Positions 1 to 8,169 of a DNA stretch of 64,000 nucleotides are shown one piece after another (the stretch's first letter is position 1; each line of letters starts with the position of its first letter). Location: the NCBI GenBank assembly GCA_012516785.1, contig JAAYWH010000071.1, forward strand, positions 1 through 64,000, written 5' to 3'. The stretch is from Methanomicrobiales archaeon. Lineage in GTDB: Archaea > Halobacteriota > Methanomicrobia > Methanomicrobiales > Methanospirillaceae. Position numbers and translations under genes: made by a program. The notes below the pieces were generated by a model. The model was given only the letters and a program-made list of their open reading frames with translations. It was not told the DNA's origin and ran no database searches.

Positions 1-453
1 CAATTTATTTCGTATTTATAGATATTCTCATTGCCAGGTGTTCGAACTTATCATTGCGGCGGGTGGTCTTTGTCTCGATCATATCCCTTGTGCATCAGTT
101 GTTTCAGCACCGCATGATACCCTGCCAAGTGCTGCTACTGGGAACCGGTCACCATACTCAACCGTAGAGAGAGTAACATATGACAACCAGACAGAACCTC
201 ACGCGGATGGGATATGTGCTTGATTACGATTCACGTTCATCCTGAAGGACGATGAAAGCGCCCACTACAATGATAAGGATCCTATAATAACCAGGATAAA
301 TTGGGTGATTCCACCCGGTTATGCGACACCTGCTTGTAAAGGCCGGGATATTAGGACGTGTTAAACGATCCAGATGATGTTCATTCTGTCTGCTTTTGCC
401 ATTTCACGTTTTCTGATTTTTTTCTGAACAAGGGATTAATAGGAGAAGAAAAT
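1..453. other. Gene-poor left edge with upstream region of the first operon
   Basis: No convincing gene is visible. The only sizeable open frame (38-223, plus) has no recognisable domain and an atypical composition, so it is not called. The A-rich stretch and the AGGAG at 441-445 belong to the leader of the operon that starts at 454/467. The preceding gene probably lies outside the window. Confidence 0.5.
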
Positions 454-466
454 ATGTGTATCTGTT

Positions 467-925
467 ATGGAAGGATCAGTTACATTAAAAGTCAAGGTAC
501 GGACGTTTCCAAGCAAGGGCCGGGCCAGGGTTCATGAAACAGTCCTGCCGATGATCGGGGCAAAGGAGGGAGAGGCTCTCCTCCTTGCACAATACCCGAC
601 CGAATGGGACAAGAAAACCAAAACAGTCGCCGTCACCGGGTACGGAGACACGATGGTGGATAAATCGCTCATCATGCTCTCACCGGAAGATATTGCCGCT
701 CTTGGCGTTGCCGAAGGAGACACCATCACGGTCGTTCGCAAGGTCGCCTGGACTGAAACGATCACCAAGGGAGCTGCAAAAGCCGGTGAGACTGTGAAAG
801 AAGGTGCAGTCAAGGCTGGGGGGACAATCAAGGAAGGCGCAACGAAGGCAGGAAAGACCGTTGGGAATGGTGCGAAGGATGTAGTTGGGAAAGTTACCCC
901 GAAAAAGGGCGACAAGGAACTATGA
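467..925 (+). CDS. Cdc48-N/AbrB-like barrel protein with LEA-like 11-residue repeats
   Basis: This is a 152-residue protein of unknown function. Residues 5-92 look like a double-psi beta-barrel of the Cdc48 N-terminal type, with two similar halves each ending in a Gly-(Ala/Val)-x-Glu-Gly turn (IGAKEG at 30-35, LGVAEGD at 79-85). Residues 105-137 are three exact 11-residue repeats starting KAG, with the T(V/I)KEGA pattern of LEA or apolipoprotein-like amphipathic helices. It opens an operon with four coiled-coil proteins, 18 bases before the next start. The strong AGGAG (441-445) sits 21 bases upstream of this ATG but 8 bases from an ATG at 454 in another frame, so initiation here is unusual. 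No ATPase domain is attached. The coding call is firm and the fold assignment is moderate. Confidence 0.75.
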   Translation: MEGSVTLKVKVRTFPSKGRARVHETVLPMIGAKEGEALLLAQYPTEWDKKTKTVAVTGYGDTMVDKSLIMLSPEDIAALGVAEGDTITVVRKVAWTETITKGAAKAGETVKEGAVKAGGTIKEGATKAGKTVGNGAKDVVGKVTPKKGDKEL

Positions 926-943
926 TTTGAGGAGAGATGATTT

Positions 944-1360
944 GTGGTAAATCAGACGATGCTCGTTATTGAACCGGTTTCTCCCTACTGGGCATGGTTC
1001 GAATCAGTCTTCTGGATCATCATGCTCGTCATCATCCTCATTGTTGCCTATTTCATCATCAAGGAGATTCGGCTGATGAGAAATACCCGGCGGCTCGCAG
1101 AGATCGATCTCGAGAAGGAGAAGCTCAACCTGATGCAGGCCGAGATGGCCCAGCGGGGGACACCGTTCTTCAAGGTCGCACCAGAGAAAATGGAAGAGAT
1201 CCGAAAACTCGACGAGGAGAACACTGCCCTTTCGACAGACATTTTTGCGAAACACAGTGCGATTGACAAACGGATTGAACGGCTCGAGAACAAGGTGACC
1301 CTCACCAAACTTGACCGCATGGTAGAGAAGATCAAAGATGAGGAGAAGAAAATCGGGTGA
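944..1360 (+). CDS. Membrane-anchored coiled-coil protein
   Basis: Second gene of the 467-2233 operon, starting at a GTG preceded by GGAGAG. The 138-residue product has an aromatic N-terminus, one hydrophobic segment (about residues 22-45) and then a long charged helix rich in Glu, Lys and Arg (about 48-138) that should form a coiled coil facing the cytoplasm. No catalytic motif is visible. The stop overlaps the possible GTG start of the next gene, which suggests translational coupling. I infer a structural or scaffold role at the membrane, and I recognise no named family. Confidence 0.75.
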   Translation: MVNQTMLVIEPVSPYWAWFESVFWIIMLVIILIVAYFIIKEIRLMRNTRRLAEIDLEKEKLNLMQAEMAQRGTPFFKVAPEKMEEIRKLDEENTALSTDIFAKHSAIDKRIERLENKVTLTKLDRMVEKIKDEEKKIG

Positions 1361-1362
1361 TC

Positions 1363-1671
1363 ATGATGTATGAGAACGCACCAGCAGAGACGGCAAAGAA
1401 ATCCTCATTCAAAGAATCCCTGATGGCAATTCCCGGGACTATCGATTCGAAAATGCCCACCATGGACAAGAGCCTCGATCGATATTTCGATGCTCACATG
1501 TCCGCGATTATCGAGGAATGGGGACTCATCACGATGCATACCCTCGATGATCTTGATGACCGGCTGGATATGGTAACAACAGAGATCAGGAATCTCGAGA
1601 GAGGCCGCGACGAGATTGAAAAGCGGGCGGCTGCCCTCGATGAAGGGATCCGGGAACTGGAGGTCGGGTAA
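1363..1671 (+). CDS. Small coiled-coil protein with Y-(F/L)-D...EW-L motif
   Basis: Third operon gene, about 102 residues from ATG 1363; an overlapping GTG at 1357 or ATG 1366 are alternative starts. Around residues 40-60 it carries RYFDAHMSAIIEEWGLI, which recurs in the next two genes as YLDRR....(I/M)I.(D/E)W.L. A Glu/Arg-rich helix follows (DDRLDMV...ERGRDEIEKR) with heptad-like spacing. It has no membrane segment or signal peptide. Its last base overlaps the first base of the next start. It is a paralogue of its two downstream neighbours. Function unknown. Confidence 0.72.
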   Translation: MMYENAPAETAKKSSFKESLMAIPGTIDSKMPTMDKSLDRYFDAHMSAIIEEWGLITMHTLDDLDDRLDMVTTEIRNLERGRDEIEKRAAALDEGIRELEVG

Positions 1672-1895
1672 TGGTCGGCATGGACAGTTACATGAATGCC
1701 TACCTGGACCGGAGGATGAAGAACCTGATCCAGGACTGGGATCTTGCGACACGGAATGATATCGGCGATTTCGAGACACGGCTCCAGGCTATCGAAGAAA
1801 CCTCAAAGGATATTGCCTCATTTGAGACGAGTGCCGAGATCAAGCTGGAAGAACTCGAACACCGTCTCCTCCAATTAAGGGAGGTGAAGCGATGA
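1671..1895 (+). CDS. Short coiled-coil paralogue with YLDRR...DWDL motif
   Basis: Fourth operon gene, 74 residues. The shared motif sits near the N-terminus (NAYLDRRMKNLIQDWDLATR), followed by a coiled-coil helix ending in EELEHRLLQLREVKR. It is essentially the motif plus one helix, the minimal form of the three-paralogue family here. ATG 1671 overlaps the preceding stop, and the 3' end overlaps the next start by four bases, so all of these genes are tightly coupled. There is no membrane segment, so it may assemble with its membrane-anchored neighbours through the helices (inference). Confidence 0.72.
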   Translation: MVGMDSYMNAYLDRRMKNLIQDWDLATRNDIGDFETRLQAIEETSKDIASFETSAEIKLEELEHRLLQLREVKR

Positions 1896-2233
1896 CTCCT
1901 CTCGAGGCAGCCCTGATTATCATCCTTATTGCAATTGTGGTATTCGTAATTTACTTTTACTGGAAAGGGTCGAAAGGAGGATTATCGGTCACCCGGCCCG
2001 TGGAGAGCAGGGTTGACGAGTATCTCGACCGCAGGTTCGAGCTGATGATCGATGAATGGTCGCTTGTCAGCCGGGCCAGGCTCCAGTCATTCAGGAAATC
2101 CAAGGACCAGACCCTTGAGGCAAACGAAGCAAAAGTGGCATCGCTAAAGACCTTTTCCGATACGATGGAAGAGAATTTGAAGCAACTGGAGACACGGCTG
2201 GATACGCTGGAAAAACAATCAGGTATGAAATAA
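1892..2233 (+). CDS. Membrane-anchored paralogue with YLDRR...EWSL motif
   Basis: Last gene of the cassette, 113 residues. An N-terminal hydrophobic segment (about 6-24) is followed by KGSKGG, then the shared motif (VDEYLDRRFELMIDEWSLVSR, about 43-63) and a C-terminal coiled coil (residues 65-110). It combines the membrane anchor of the second gene with the motif of the third and fourth. ATG 1892 overlaps the previous stop (ATGA). No enzyme motif is seen. The set looks like one membrane-associated complex. Confidence 0.75.
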   Translation: MTPLEAALIIILIAIVVFVIYFYWKGSKGGLSVTRPVESRVDEYLDRRFELMIDEWSLVSRARLQSFRKSKDQTLEANEAKVASLKTFSDTMEENLKQLETRLDTLEKQSGMK

Positions 2234-2325
2234 GATTGGAATTTTTCTTGCTCATCGAACAGGGGTGAGGCAAGGATTCCACAAAAAAGGCTCTCACCCA
2301 ATTTTTCTGTCAATTACCCTCTTTT

Positions 2326-3219
2326 TCAAGCCTCGCCTGCATTGATGAAAACTATCTCCGGTGAGCTAAAGAGGCGGTAATCATTGTCACCCTTCAAGGT
2401 TCCAATACCACGAGTAACGTACATGATGGTATCATCCTTCATTGAACGTCCCCGAATATCAACAATCCCGACAATATCAAGAACCATGAATATACCATTC
2501 CCCACCTGCCCTCCATGAGTATGACCCGCCAGGATGAGGTCGGCATCCCATCCTTCGTCGCAATACGGTTCATGGATAAGGTAGAGACGATATGCCTCAT
2601 TATCCGGCAGAACTGGCGGGTCTGCCCTGCGGGCCCAGATATCATCTACTCCGCACAGGATGAGCCTCTGTCCATTCACATCCAGTTCTACCCATTCATT
2701 CCTAAGAACTGTTACACCGTTCATTTCGAGTACGTCTTCAAGTATATCCGCCGAAGCGATATCCGGGTTTGAGTAGAGCATACTGGTATTGTATCCTTGT
2801 GAGCGGAGGATCGATTCCATTGCCCATGTCATCCTTCCTTCCATTCCTGATCCCTGAATCCCGACCCGGTAGTCATGGTTTCCAAGAACTGCATAAACCG
2901 GTGCATCAATCTCGCTCCAGATCTCCTGGAGGGAGGGCGTTTCTTCACCCTGGCCATAAAAATCACCCCCGATCAGAACAAGGCTGGGCTGCATATTGTT
3001 GATCTCCCTGATCACGCCTCTTACCACTTCGATATTTTCACCCTTGATGTGAGGATCTGCAATGAAAACGATGCCATCCGGGGCACCAGGGATCTGCAGG
3101 TGGGTCGTGGTTGGAGTTTCAGCTTCCCATGCCATGTAGCCGGGGAGTACAATAAGTGGAATGAAGAGCAGCAGTAAAACGAAATACAAGGATTCTTTCC
3201 CACGGGAAGGAAGGGGCAT
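2326..3219 (-). CDS. Membrane-anchored metallophosphoesterase
   Basis: A calcineurin-like phosphoesterase of about 297 residues. One N-terminal transmembrane segment is followed by the full metal-site series: ADPH, GGDF, GNHD and GHTHGGQ. This pattern is shared with YkuE-type phosphohydrolases that act on membrane-exposed substrates in bacteria; the archaeal substrate is unknown. The TM segment places the catalytic domain outside or at the membrane. I chose ATG 3219, although an in-frame GTG at 3240 would add seven residues. It converges with the coiled-coil cassette and appears monocistronic. Confidence 0.85.
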   Translation of the reverse strand: MPLPSRGKESLYFVLLLLFIPLIVLPGYMAWEAETPTTTHLQIPGAPDGIVFIADPHIKGENIEVVRGVIREINNMQPSLVLIGGDFYGQGEETPSLQEIWSEIDAPVYAVLGNHDYRVGIQGSGMEGRMTWAMESILRSQGYNTSMLYSNPDIASADILEDVLEMNGVTVLRNEWVELDVNGQRLILCGVDDIWARRADPPVLPDNEAYRLYLIHEPYCDEGWDADLILAGHTHGGQVGNGIFMVLDIVGIVDIRGRSMKDDTIMYVTRGIGTLKGDNDYRLFSSPEIVFINAGEA

Positions 3220-3356
3220 ACTGTCTCTATTGATTAACACCGGTATTCACATAAAATATGAGCAAAAAAGATCCATCGTCATGTCATTGGGGATTTTTTC
3301 AGTCTGAAAGGGAGAGGATGGTTTCTTCTACACAGCTCCATTCTTCCTTCTCCAAT

Positions 3357-4676
3357 TTACGATACGTCTCCGGTAGTATTGCAATCGCTTTGTTCCCTGT
3401 TGATCTTCCTGGTATACGGGAGAGAGTATCGATAGCTCACAATGAAGCCCATCACAAGGGCAATTGCCATTGCCGGGATGAGGGCCGGATCAAATACCAT
3501 GGCAATGATCATTGCGAGGGCGATGGGGCTCCTGAGCAATGCGACACTCACGCCGCCAATGACGCAGACCAGGCAGACCTCAAGAGGAATGAACGGGAAG
3601 AGCCTGAAAGCAAGGATCCCGAGGGTCCCCCCGATAAAGAATCCCGGAAAGATGTATCCTCCTGCAAAGCCGGTGGAAAATGAGAAGGTAACGAGGAGTA
3701 TCTTTGCAAAGATCAGGACGAGAAGGAGGAGCAGGCTCACCTCAAGGGAATTGTCTATGAGCACCTGGAGCTGGTCACTCCCCATAAAAAGGGTGAGAGG
3801 AAGGAGCATCCCTGCGATCCCGAGACCAAGACCCCCGAGCAGGCCCAGGAGTACCGGCTGGTTCTCCAGCGGCTCGAAAATTTCTCTCATCTTTTTGTAT
3901 ATCAGGATGAATACGATCCCACACCCACCCCCGAGAAGACCAAGCCCGATGGCGTAGACGAGGTAGATATCCCGGAATCCTTCAAACGGGGGGAGGGTGA
4001 ACATTCCCTCAAGAAAAGAGCCTGCAATGAGGAAATAGGCTGCAAATCCGGCCGTTGCTGCAATTATGGAGGGGAGGATTGCCTTCCAGGTCATGATCCC
4101 CTTTTCCAGAGTTACCTCAATGAAGATGAGGGCTCCCCCGAATGGAGAGGCAAGGAATGCACCGAAGAATCCGCTGATGGCAGAGAGGGACGAGAGGGTG
4201 ACCACAGGGGGAGGCATCCGGGCTTTCTCTGCGATGAAGGTTCCCGCCGCTCCGGTAGAGACCGTAAGGGGAGCTTCAGGTCCGAGGGGAGCCCCACAGA
4301 CAAGTGAGGCCAGTCCGCGGATGAAGAGCTCGATCCCCTGTTTCAGGCCAAACCTCCCTTTCTCATTGAATTCGTTCAGGTCCTCGGCCATGATGGCGAT
4401 CTGACCATGGAAATAATATCGTATCAGCCCGACACAGAGCCCCCCGGCTATCCCTATAACAAGAATCCAGGGATTGAAGACCAGCGTGAGTGACGCGACA
4501 GGAATATCCCCCCAGATCAGTCCTGTGAGAAGGTCCTCAAGAAAAAAGAAGAGAACCATCATCAGGGAACCGATGATACCGACTATTGAGACGAAAAGAA
4601 GGAGAAGATAGAATTTTTTCGTGTTTAACGATTCGGTGGCCTCGTCAATCCGTGTACTGCTCACATCTTCTGGCAT
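3357..4676 (-). CDS. ClC-family chloride channel or H+/Cl- antiporter
   Basis: A 439-residue polytopic protein of the ClC family with about ten or more hydrophobic helices. GAPLGPEAP aligns with the GREGP filter motif of E. coli ClC, keeping the gating glutamate. Downstream, the glycine-rich GFAGGYIFPGFFIGG matches the second ion-binding loop. There are no C-terminal CBS domains, so it is a short prokaryotic form. The start ATG has a good AAGGATGAG upstream. Whether it is a channel or an antiporter cannot be settled by eye. It stands alone on the minus strand, with the DUF2150 gene diverging from it. Confidence 0.88.
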   Translation of the reverse strand: MPEDVSSTRIDEATESLNTKKFYLLLLFVSIVGIIGSLMMVLFFFLEDLLTGLIWGDIPVASLTLVFNPWILVIGIAGGLCVGLIRYYFHGQIAIMAEDLNEFNEKGRFGLKQGIELFIRGLASLVCGAPLGPEAPLTVSTGAAGTFIAEKARMPPPVVTLSSLSAISGFFGAFLASPFGGALIFIEVTLEKGIMTWKAILPSIIAATAGFAAYFLIAGSFLEGMFTLPPFEGFRDIYLVYAIGLGLLGGGCGIVFILIYKKMREIFEPLENQPVLLGLLGGLGLGIAGMLLPLTLFMGSDQLQVLIDNSLEVSLLLLLVLIFAKILLVTFSFSTGFAGGYIFPGFFIGGTLGILAFRLFPFIPLEVCLVCVIGGVSVALLRSPIALAMIIAMVFDPALIPAMAIALVMGFIVSYRYSLPYTRKINREQSDCNTTGDVS

Positions 4677-4987
4677 TGCTCATCCTTCACAGTGTGAAAA
4701 ACCATGGAGTATTAAATTTCATCGGTTTGTTTCAGGCTCATTCAGCGATTATCGGTCTTTTAGGGGGCGTCATTGCATATTTGTCGTAACCGATACTCTC
4801 ACGCTGAAAATTCACACATGGAGTGATGTCGGGAAATGTCTGATAGACTCTTAAAAGAAACTCAAAGCACGGGACCAGAGGCGAACCCAGAATAATCCTT
4901 TTGTATGCGTTCCTCACGCTATATATAAATCTAACCCAAATCCGGGCTTCTTTCGGTATGAAAACCAAAAATCTTTAAGATTTAAGA
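4677..4987. other. Divergent intergenic region
   Basis: Roughly 310 bases lie between the ClC gene (minus) and the DUF2150 gene (plus). There is no supportable open frame. It is AT-rich near the right end, where a plus-strand TATA-like box lies (4922-4930). Promoters for both flanking genes should sit here. Confidence 0.5.
4922..4930 (+). promoter_or_regulatory. TATA-like box before the DUF2150 gene
   Basis: TATATAAAT lies 58 bases before ATG 4988 and 73 before ATG 5003. Archaeal transcription normally starts about 25 bases downstream of such a box, giving a short leader. This is the cleanest TATA-like match in the left part of the window. Confidence 0.5.
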
Positions 4988-5638
4988 ATGCATCAGGTAC
5001 TGATGGCAAAAAAGAAGGAAAAGGGAGTCAAAGAGGAAGAACCCCTCAAGCTGTTCTATATTTTTTACAACCAGGAGCGCTGGGACAACTGGATCAATAC
5101 ACTAAAGGAAGCGGATTTCACGGCGAAAGATGATTCCGAAGAGATGCCTGACGGCTATACCACCCTCTATAATTTTTCCATGGACGTGACGATCGAGGTC
5201 CTGAAGATCATCCGGCTTTTCCAGAACGAGAGGTTCTCCAAGGAGGAGGCCCTCCAGAAGCTGAACCAGGTTGAGGCCATCGTGATGTCGGATGTCAAAG
5301 ATGAGACTATCGAGGAGTATGTGGAATCGCTCCAGCTCTCCATGCTCGTCCTCTTTGCAGGCTGCAAGCGATTCCTTGAGGGCGGGTACTCTACCGACAT
5401 CAAGACCCTTGTCAAGGACGGGAAGAAAGCAGGCGACGAAGACCTCGAGACAGCCCTCGGCATTGCCGCAGAGATCGGCGCTAATGTCATCAACGGGGCA
5501 GCCTGCTGCGGCAAGTACATCAAGGATGATATCGAGCAGCCGGGACTATTCGATGAGTGGCTGATCGAGATCGAGAGCATGCACGAGGCTATGGGATCAC
5601 TCAAGAATTTTGATGAGGAGGCTGGAGAGGCGTCGTGA
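4988..5638 (+). CDS. DUF2150 family protein
   Basis: A 216-residue soluble protein recognised as the archaeal DUF2150 family from its overall sequence, including LKLFYIFYNQERWDNWI near the start and an acidic helical body. Function is unknown; the family is common in methanogens and their relatives. An internal ATG at 5003 (MAKKKEKG) is an equally likely start. The GTG of the next gene overlaps this stop, so the two are translationally coupled. A CC pair (GAACCGKYIKDD) near residue 175 may bind metal or be structural, but no catalytic motif is clear. Confidence 0.8.
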   Translation: MHQVLMAKKKEKGVKEEEPLKLFYIFYNQERWDNWINTLKEADFTAKDDSEEMPDGYTTLYNFSMDVTIEVLKIIRLFQNERFSKEEALQKLNQVEAIVMSDVKDETIEEYVESLQLSMLVLFAGCKRFLEGGYSTDIKTLVKDGKKAGDEDLETALGIAAEIGANVINGAACCGKYIKDDIEQPGLFDEWLIEIESMHEAMGSLKNFDEEAGEAS

Positions 5639-6087
5639 TCGCCGGCAGGGCCCGGTTCAGGCATGCACGGAAGATCGAACGGGCGGTAGGGTATCGGATC
5701 CCTGATCTTGCATTTCACGGAGCGACGCTAGACGCCCTCTCTTCCCGTCTCAATACCGAACGCCTTGATCATGTCCTCAAAGAACAGATCCTCTCATTCT
5801 TCAACTCGTTCCTCCGATGTAACTGCCGGGACAATCCCCACTGCGGCTGCCCTGAGAAGAAATTTGCCCGCGAGATCATAGAACTCCGGGAGACTGGGCT
5901 GGATCACCGGCAGATCGCCCTTGTTATCCAGGATGAGTATGGTATCGACCTCTATCCTGCAGATGTCCTCAGTTTTCTCGAGGAATCCGTTCATGTGCTT
6001 GAAGCGATACGGGATGTTGCTTCACTCATGAAGAGGGCCGAGCTTGAGCAATCCGCGATTGAGCATATCGGATTGATCGAACAATAG
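5635..6087 (+). CDS. DUF5814-like cysteine-cluster protein
   Basis: A 150-residue protein with a CxCx5CxC cluster at C62, C64, C70 and C72, followed by PEKKFAREIIELRETGLD and a helical C-terminus. This resembles the DUF5814 cysteine domain that I associate with archaeal helicase-like proteins, here without any helicase. The cysteines suggest a zinc or Fe-S site, probably structural. It starts at GTG overlapping the DUF2150 stop, and that conserved-looking coupling implies related roles. The family assignment is moderate and the coding call is strong. Confidence 0.7.
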   Translation: MIAGRARFRHARKIERAVGYRIPDLAFHGATLDALSSRLNTERLDHVLKEQILSFFNSFLRCNCRDNPHCGCPEKKFAREIIELRETGLDHRQIALVIQDEYGIDLYPADVLSFLEESVHVLEAIRDVASLMKRAELEQSAIEHIGLIEQ

Positions 6088-6118
6088 TTGGGTATGGCCG
6101 AATTCCTTATCCCCTCCT

Positions 6119-6556
6119 TTGTCTATCATTACCGTGATCCCCATGAACAGGTCGCTGACCGTGCTCTGGAAACATTCGGTAGACCAGACTGAGCCCTGTC
6201 TTGTCTGTACGGATACCCGCAAAACCCTTGTGGAATTGTTGGAGGAGCTCCGCCCGGTATTCCAGGAGGAGGGGATCCAGTTCAGGTTCCTTGATGAGAA
6301 GGTGCCTCCGGAAAAGGGAATCAGGGTGAACACTGTCCTGCTCAATGGCATCCCCCTCTCATCGCTCCTTTCCGCTGCTGCCGAAGGGGAGGAATACTGC
6401 CATGCTTCCCGATGCATGCCAATCCGGAACCTTTACCTGTCAACACCAGGGCCTGACGGAATACTCTGTGGAGAAGCCCCCGAGATCCTCTACAGGAAAG
6501 CGATCCTCCTTGCTCTCGAAGATCAAATCATCGATGATCTAGGGGACAACCGGTAA
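6119..6556 (+). CDS. DUF2703-like protein with CxxC
   Basis: About 145 residues from TTG 6119, or about 137 from ATG 6143; neither has a good ribosome site. The order is a beta strand ending in VLWKH, CLVC (residues 27-30), a helix LVELLEELRPVF, a strand, NTVLLNGIPLSSLL, and a second cysteine pair (C94, C99). This is the thioredoxin-like layout of DUF2703, whose members occur near arsenic or thiol metabolism in other organisms. CxxC suggests thiol or metal binding. It lies 31 bases after the preceding gene and may share its transcript. Confidence 0.65.
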   Translation: MSIITVIPMNRSLTVLWKHSVDQTEPCLVCTDTRKTLVELLEELRPVFQEEGIQFRFLDEKVPPEKGIRVNTVLLNGIPLSSLLSAAAEGEEYCHASRCMPIRNLYLSTPGPDGILCGEAPEILYRKAILLALEDQIIDDLGDNR

Positions 6557-6599
6557 CTCTTATCATCTCTCCCGATGAGAACAGGATAGAAGATCCACC

Positions 6600-8024
6600 T
6601 TGTCCCTCTTTCTCACCTTCCGCGAGATATTCCTTCTCATCGATATAATACTCATCCTGATCATAATCTTTGATCAGAGGAAGAACCCTACCTCAACAAT
6701 GGGATGGATCCTTGTCCTTATTCTTCTGCCCGGGCTCGGCTTTTTCATCTATCTCTTCCTCGGCCAGGACTGGACAAAACGCCGCCTGTTCTCCAGAAAA
6801 GCAGAAGTTGACCAGAGTATCAGAGAGACAGTTACATCCCAGAAAAAAGAACTCAAGCGTATCGGGATGGAACAGCGGGGTAGCGCTTACGAACGGCTCG
6901 TGAGTATCGCAAGAATGCTCCTGGAGAGCAACCAGGCAATCATCACGAATGACAACACCCTCACTATTTACACTGATGGAAAAGAGAAGTTCAATGCCCT
7001 CTTTGATGCTATCCGGGGGGCAAGGCATCATATCCATCTCCAATATTATATCATACGGGATGACCCTCTCTCACGGGAACTGATCTCTGCCCTCGCGGCG
7101 AAAGCTCGGGAAGGAGTGGAAATAAGGCTGCTGGCCGATTCACTGGGGATGAAAGTGAAGAAGAAGGGATTGGAGGAGTTTCTCAAGGCGGGCGGAAAAT
7201 ACGCGGCATTTTTCCCCCGTTTATACACCCTGAATTACCGGAATCACCGGAAGATAGCAGTGATCGATGGCACCACCGGATTTATCGGGGGATACAATAT
7301 CGGTGAAGAGTATCTAGGGAAAGGGCCGCTCGGTTACTGGCGTGATGCAGCGATACGGATTGATGGTACTGGGGTAGTAGGCCTGCAGCTCCGGTTCTTC
7401 ATGGACTGGAACTATGCAGCAAACCAAAACCTCACCTATGATACTGTTTATTTCCCTGAAAAGACAGGCCACGGGACCTGTCCGCTCCAGATCGTCTCGA
7501 GCGGCCCGGATGCCCGCTGGAATCAGATCAAGGAAGGATACGTGAAACTGATCCAGAGCGCCATGGAATCGGTATACATCCAGACCCCCTATTTTATCCC
7601 CGATGAGAGCATATCGGACGCCCTCCGGATAGCGGCGCAGTCCGGTGTGGATGTCAGGATCATGATACCCTGCAAACCTGACCATCCATTCGTGTACTGG
7701 TCAACCCTCTCCTTTATCGGTGAGCTGCTGGAGGCAGGGGTGAGAGCGTATACCTATGACAATGGGTTTATCCATGCAAAGACAATTGTAGTAGATGGTG
7801 TCGCTGCCTCGGTGGGGAGCGCCAATTTCGATGTCCGAAGCTTCAGGTTGAACTTCGAAGCAAATGCCTTCTTCTACGATCAGGTGTATGGGGATCAGAT
7901 GAAGAAGGCATTCCTGGACGATCTCCCGAAATGCACTGAAATAACTCTGGAGAAGTATAAGAACCGTTCACGCTGGATCAAGGCAAAGGAGTCGGTATCA
8001 AGGCTCTTCTCGCCGCTGGGGTGA
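6600..8024 (+). CDS. cls: Cardiolipin synthase (phospholipase D superfamily)
   Basis: A 474-residue membrane enzyme expected to join two phosphatidylglycerol-type lipids, releasing glycerol; here the substrates would be archaeol phospholipids. Two N-terminal membrane helices (about 5-22 and 35-55) are followed by two HKD catalytic motifs: HRKIAVIDG near residue 214, with GGYNIG after it, and HAKTIVVDG near 391, with GSANFD after it. Length and layout match bacterial ClsA, and a homologous archaeal enzyme has been characterised from Methanospirillum hungatei. The start is TTG 6600; there is no ATG before residue 34, and the two membrane helices need the upstream start. Confidence 0.9.
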   Translation: MSLFLTFREIFLLIDIILILIIIFDQRKNPTSTMGWILVLILLPGLGFFIYLFLGQDWTKRRLFSRKAEVDQSIRETVTSQKKELKRIGMEQRGSAYERLVSIARMLLESNQAIITNDNTLTIYTDGKEKFNALFDAIRGARHHIHLQYYIIRDDPLSRELISALAAKAREGVEIRLLADSLGMKVKKKGLEEFLKAGGKYAAFFPRLYTLNYRNHRKIAVIDGTTGFIGGYNIGEEYLGKGPLGYWRDAAIRIDGTGVVGLQLRFFMDWNYAANQNLTYDTVYFPEKTGHGTCPLQIVSSGPDARWNQIKEGYVKLIQSAMESVYIQTPYFIPDESISDALRIAAQSGVDVRIMIPCKPDHPFVYWSTLSFIGELLEAGVRAYTYDNGFIHAKTIVVDGVAASVGSANFDVRSFRLNFEANAFFYDQVYGDQMKKAFLDDLPKCTEITLEKYKNRSRWIKAKESVSRLFSPLG

Positions 8025-8169
8025 TCATTCCCACAATACCTCACCTTCTGGGAGCAGAATTCTGTTTGAACCCGCTTGAGTACACTGGTCAACAGGATTC
8101 ATACTGAATTGCTCTTCAGCAACTCCTTTGTAAAAAACGCGGTTTTTGAAGAAGAAAAAGTGATTGGAT

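Noticed and set aside
38-223. 61-codon plus frame at the left edge
   Set aside because: No ribosome site, no domain and unusual composition for this genome.
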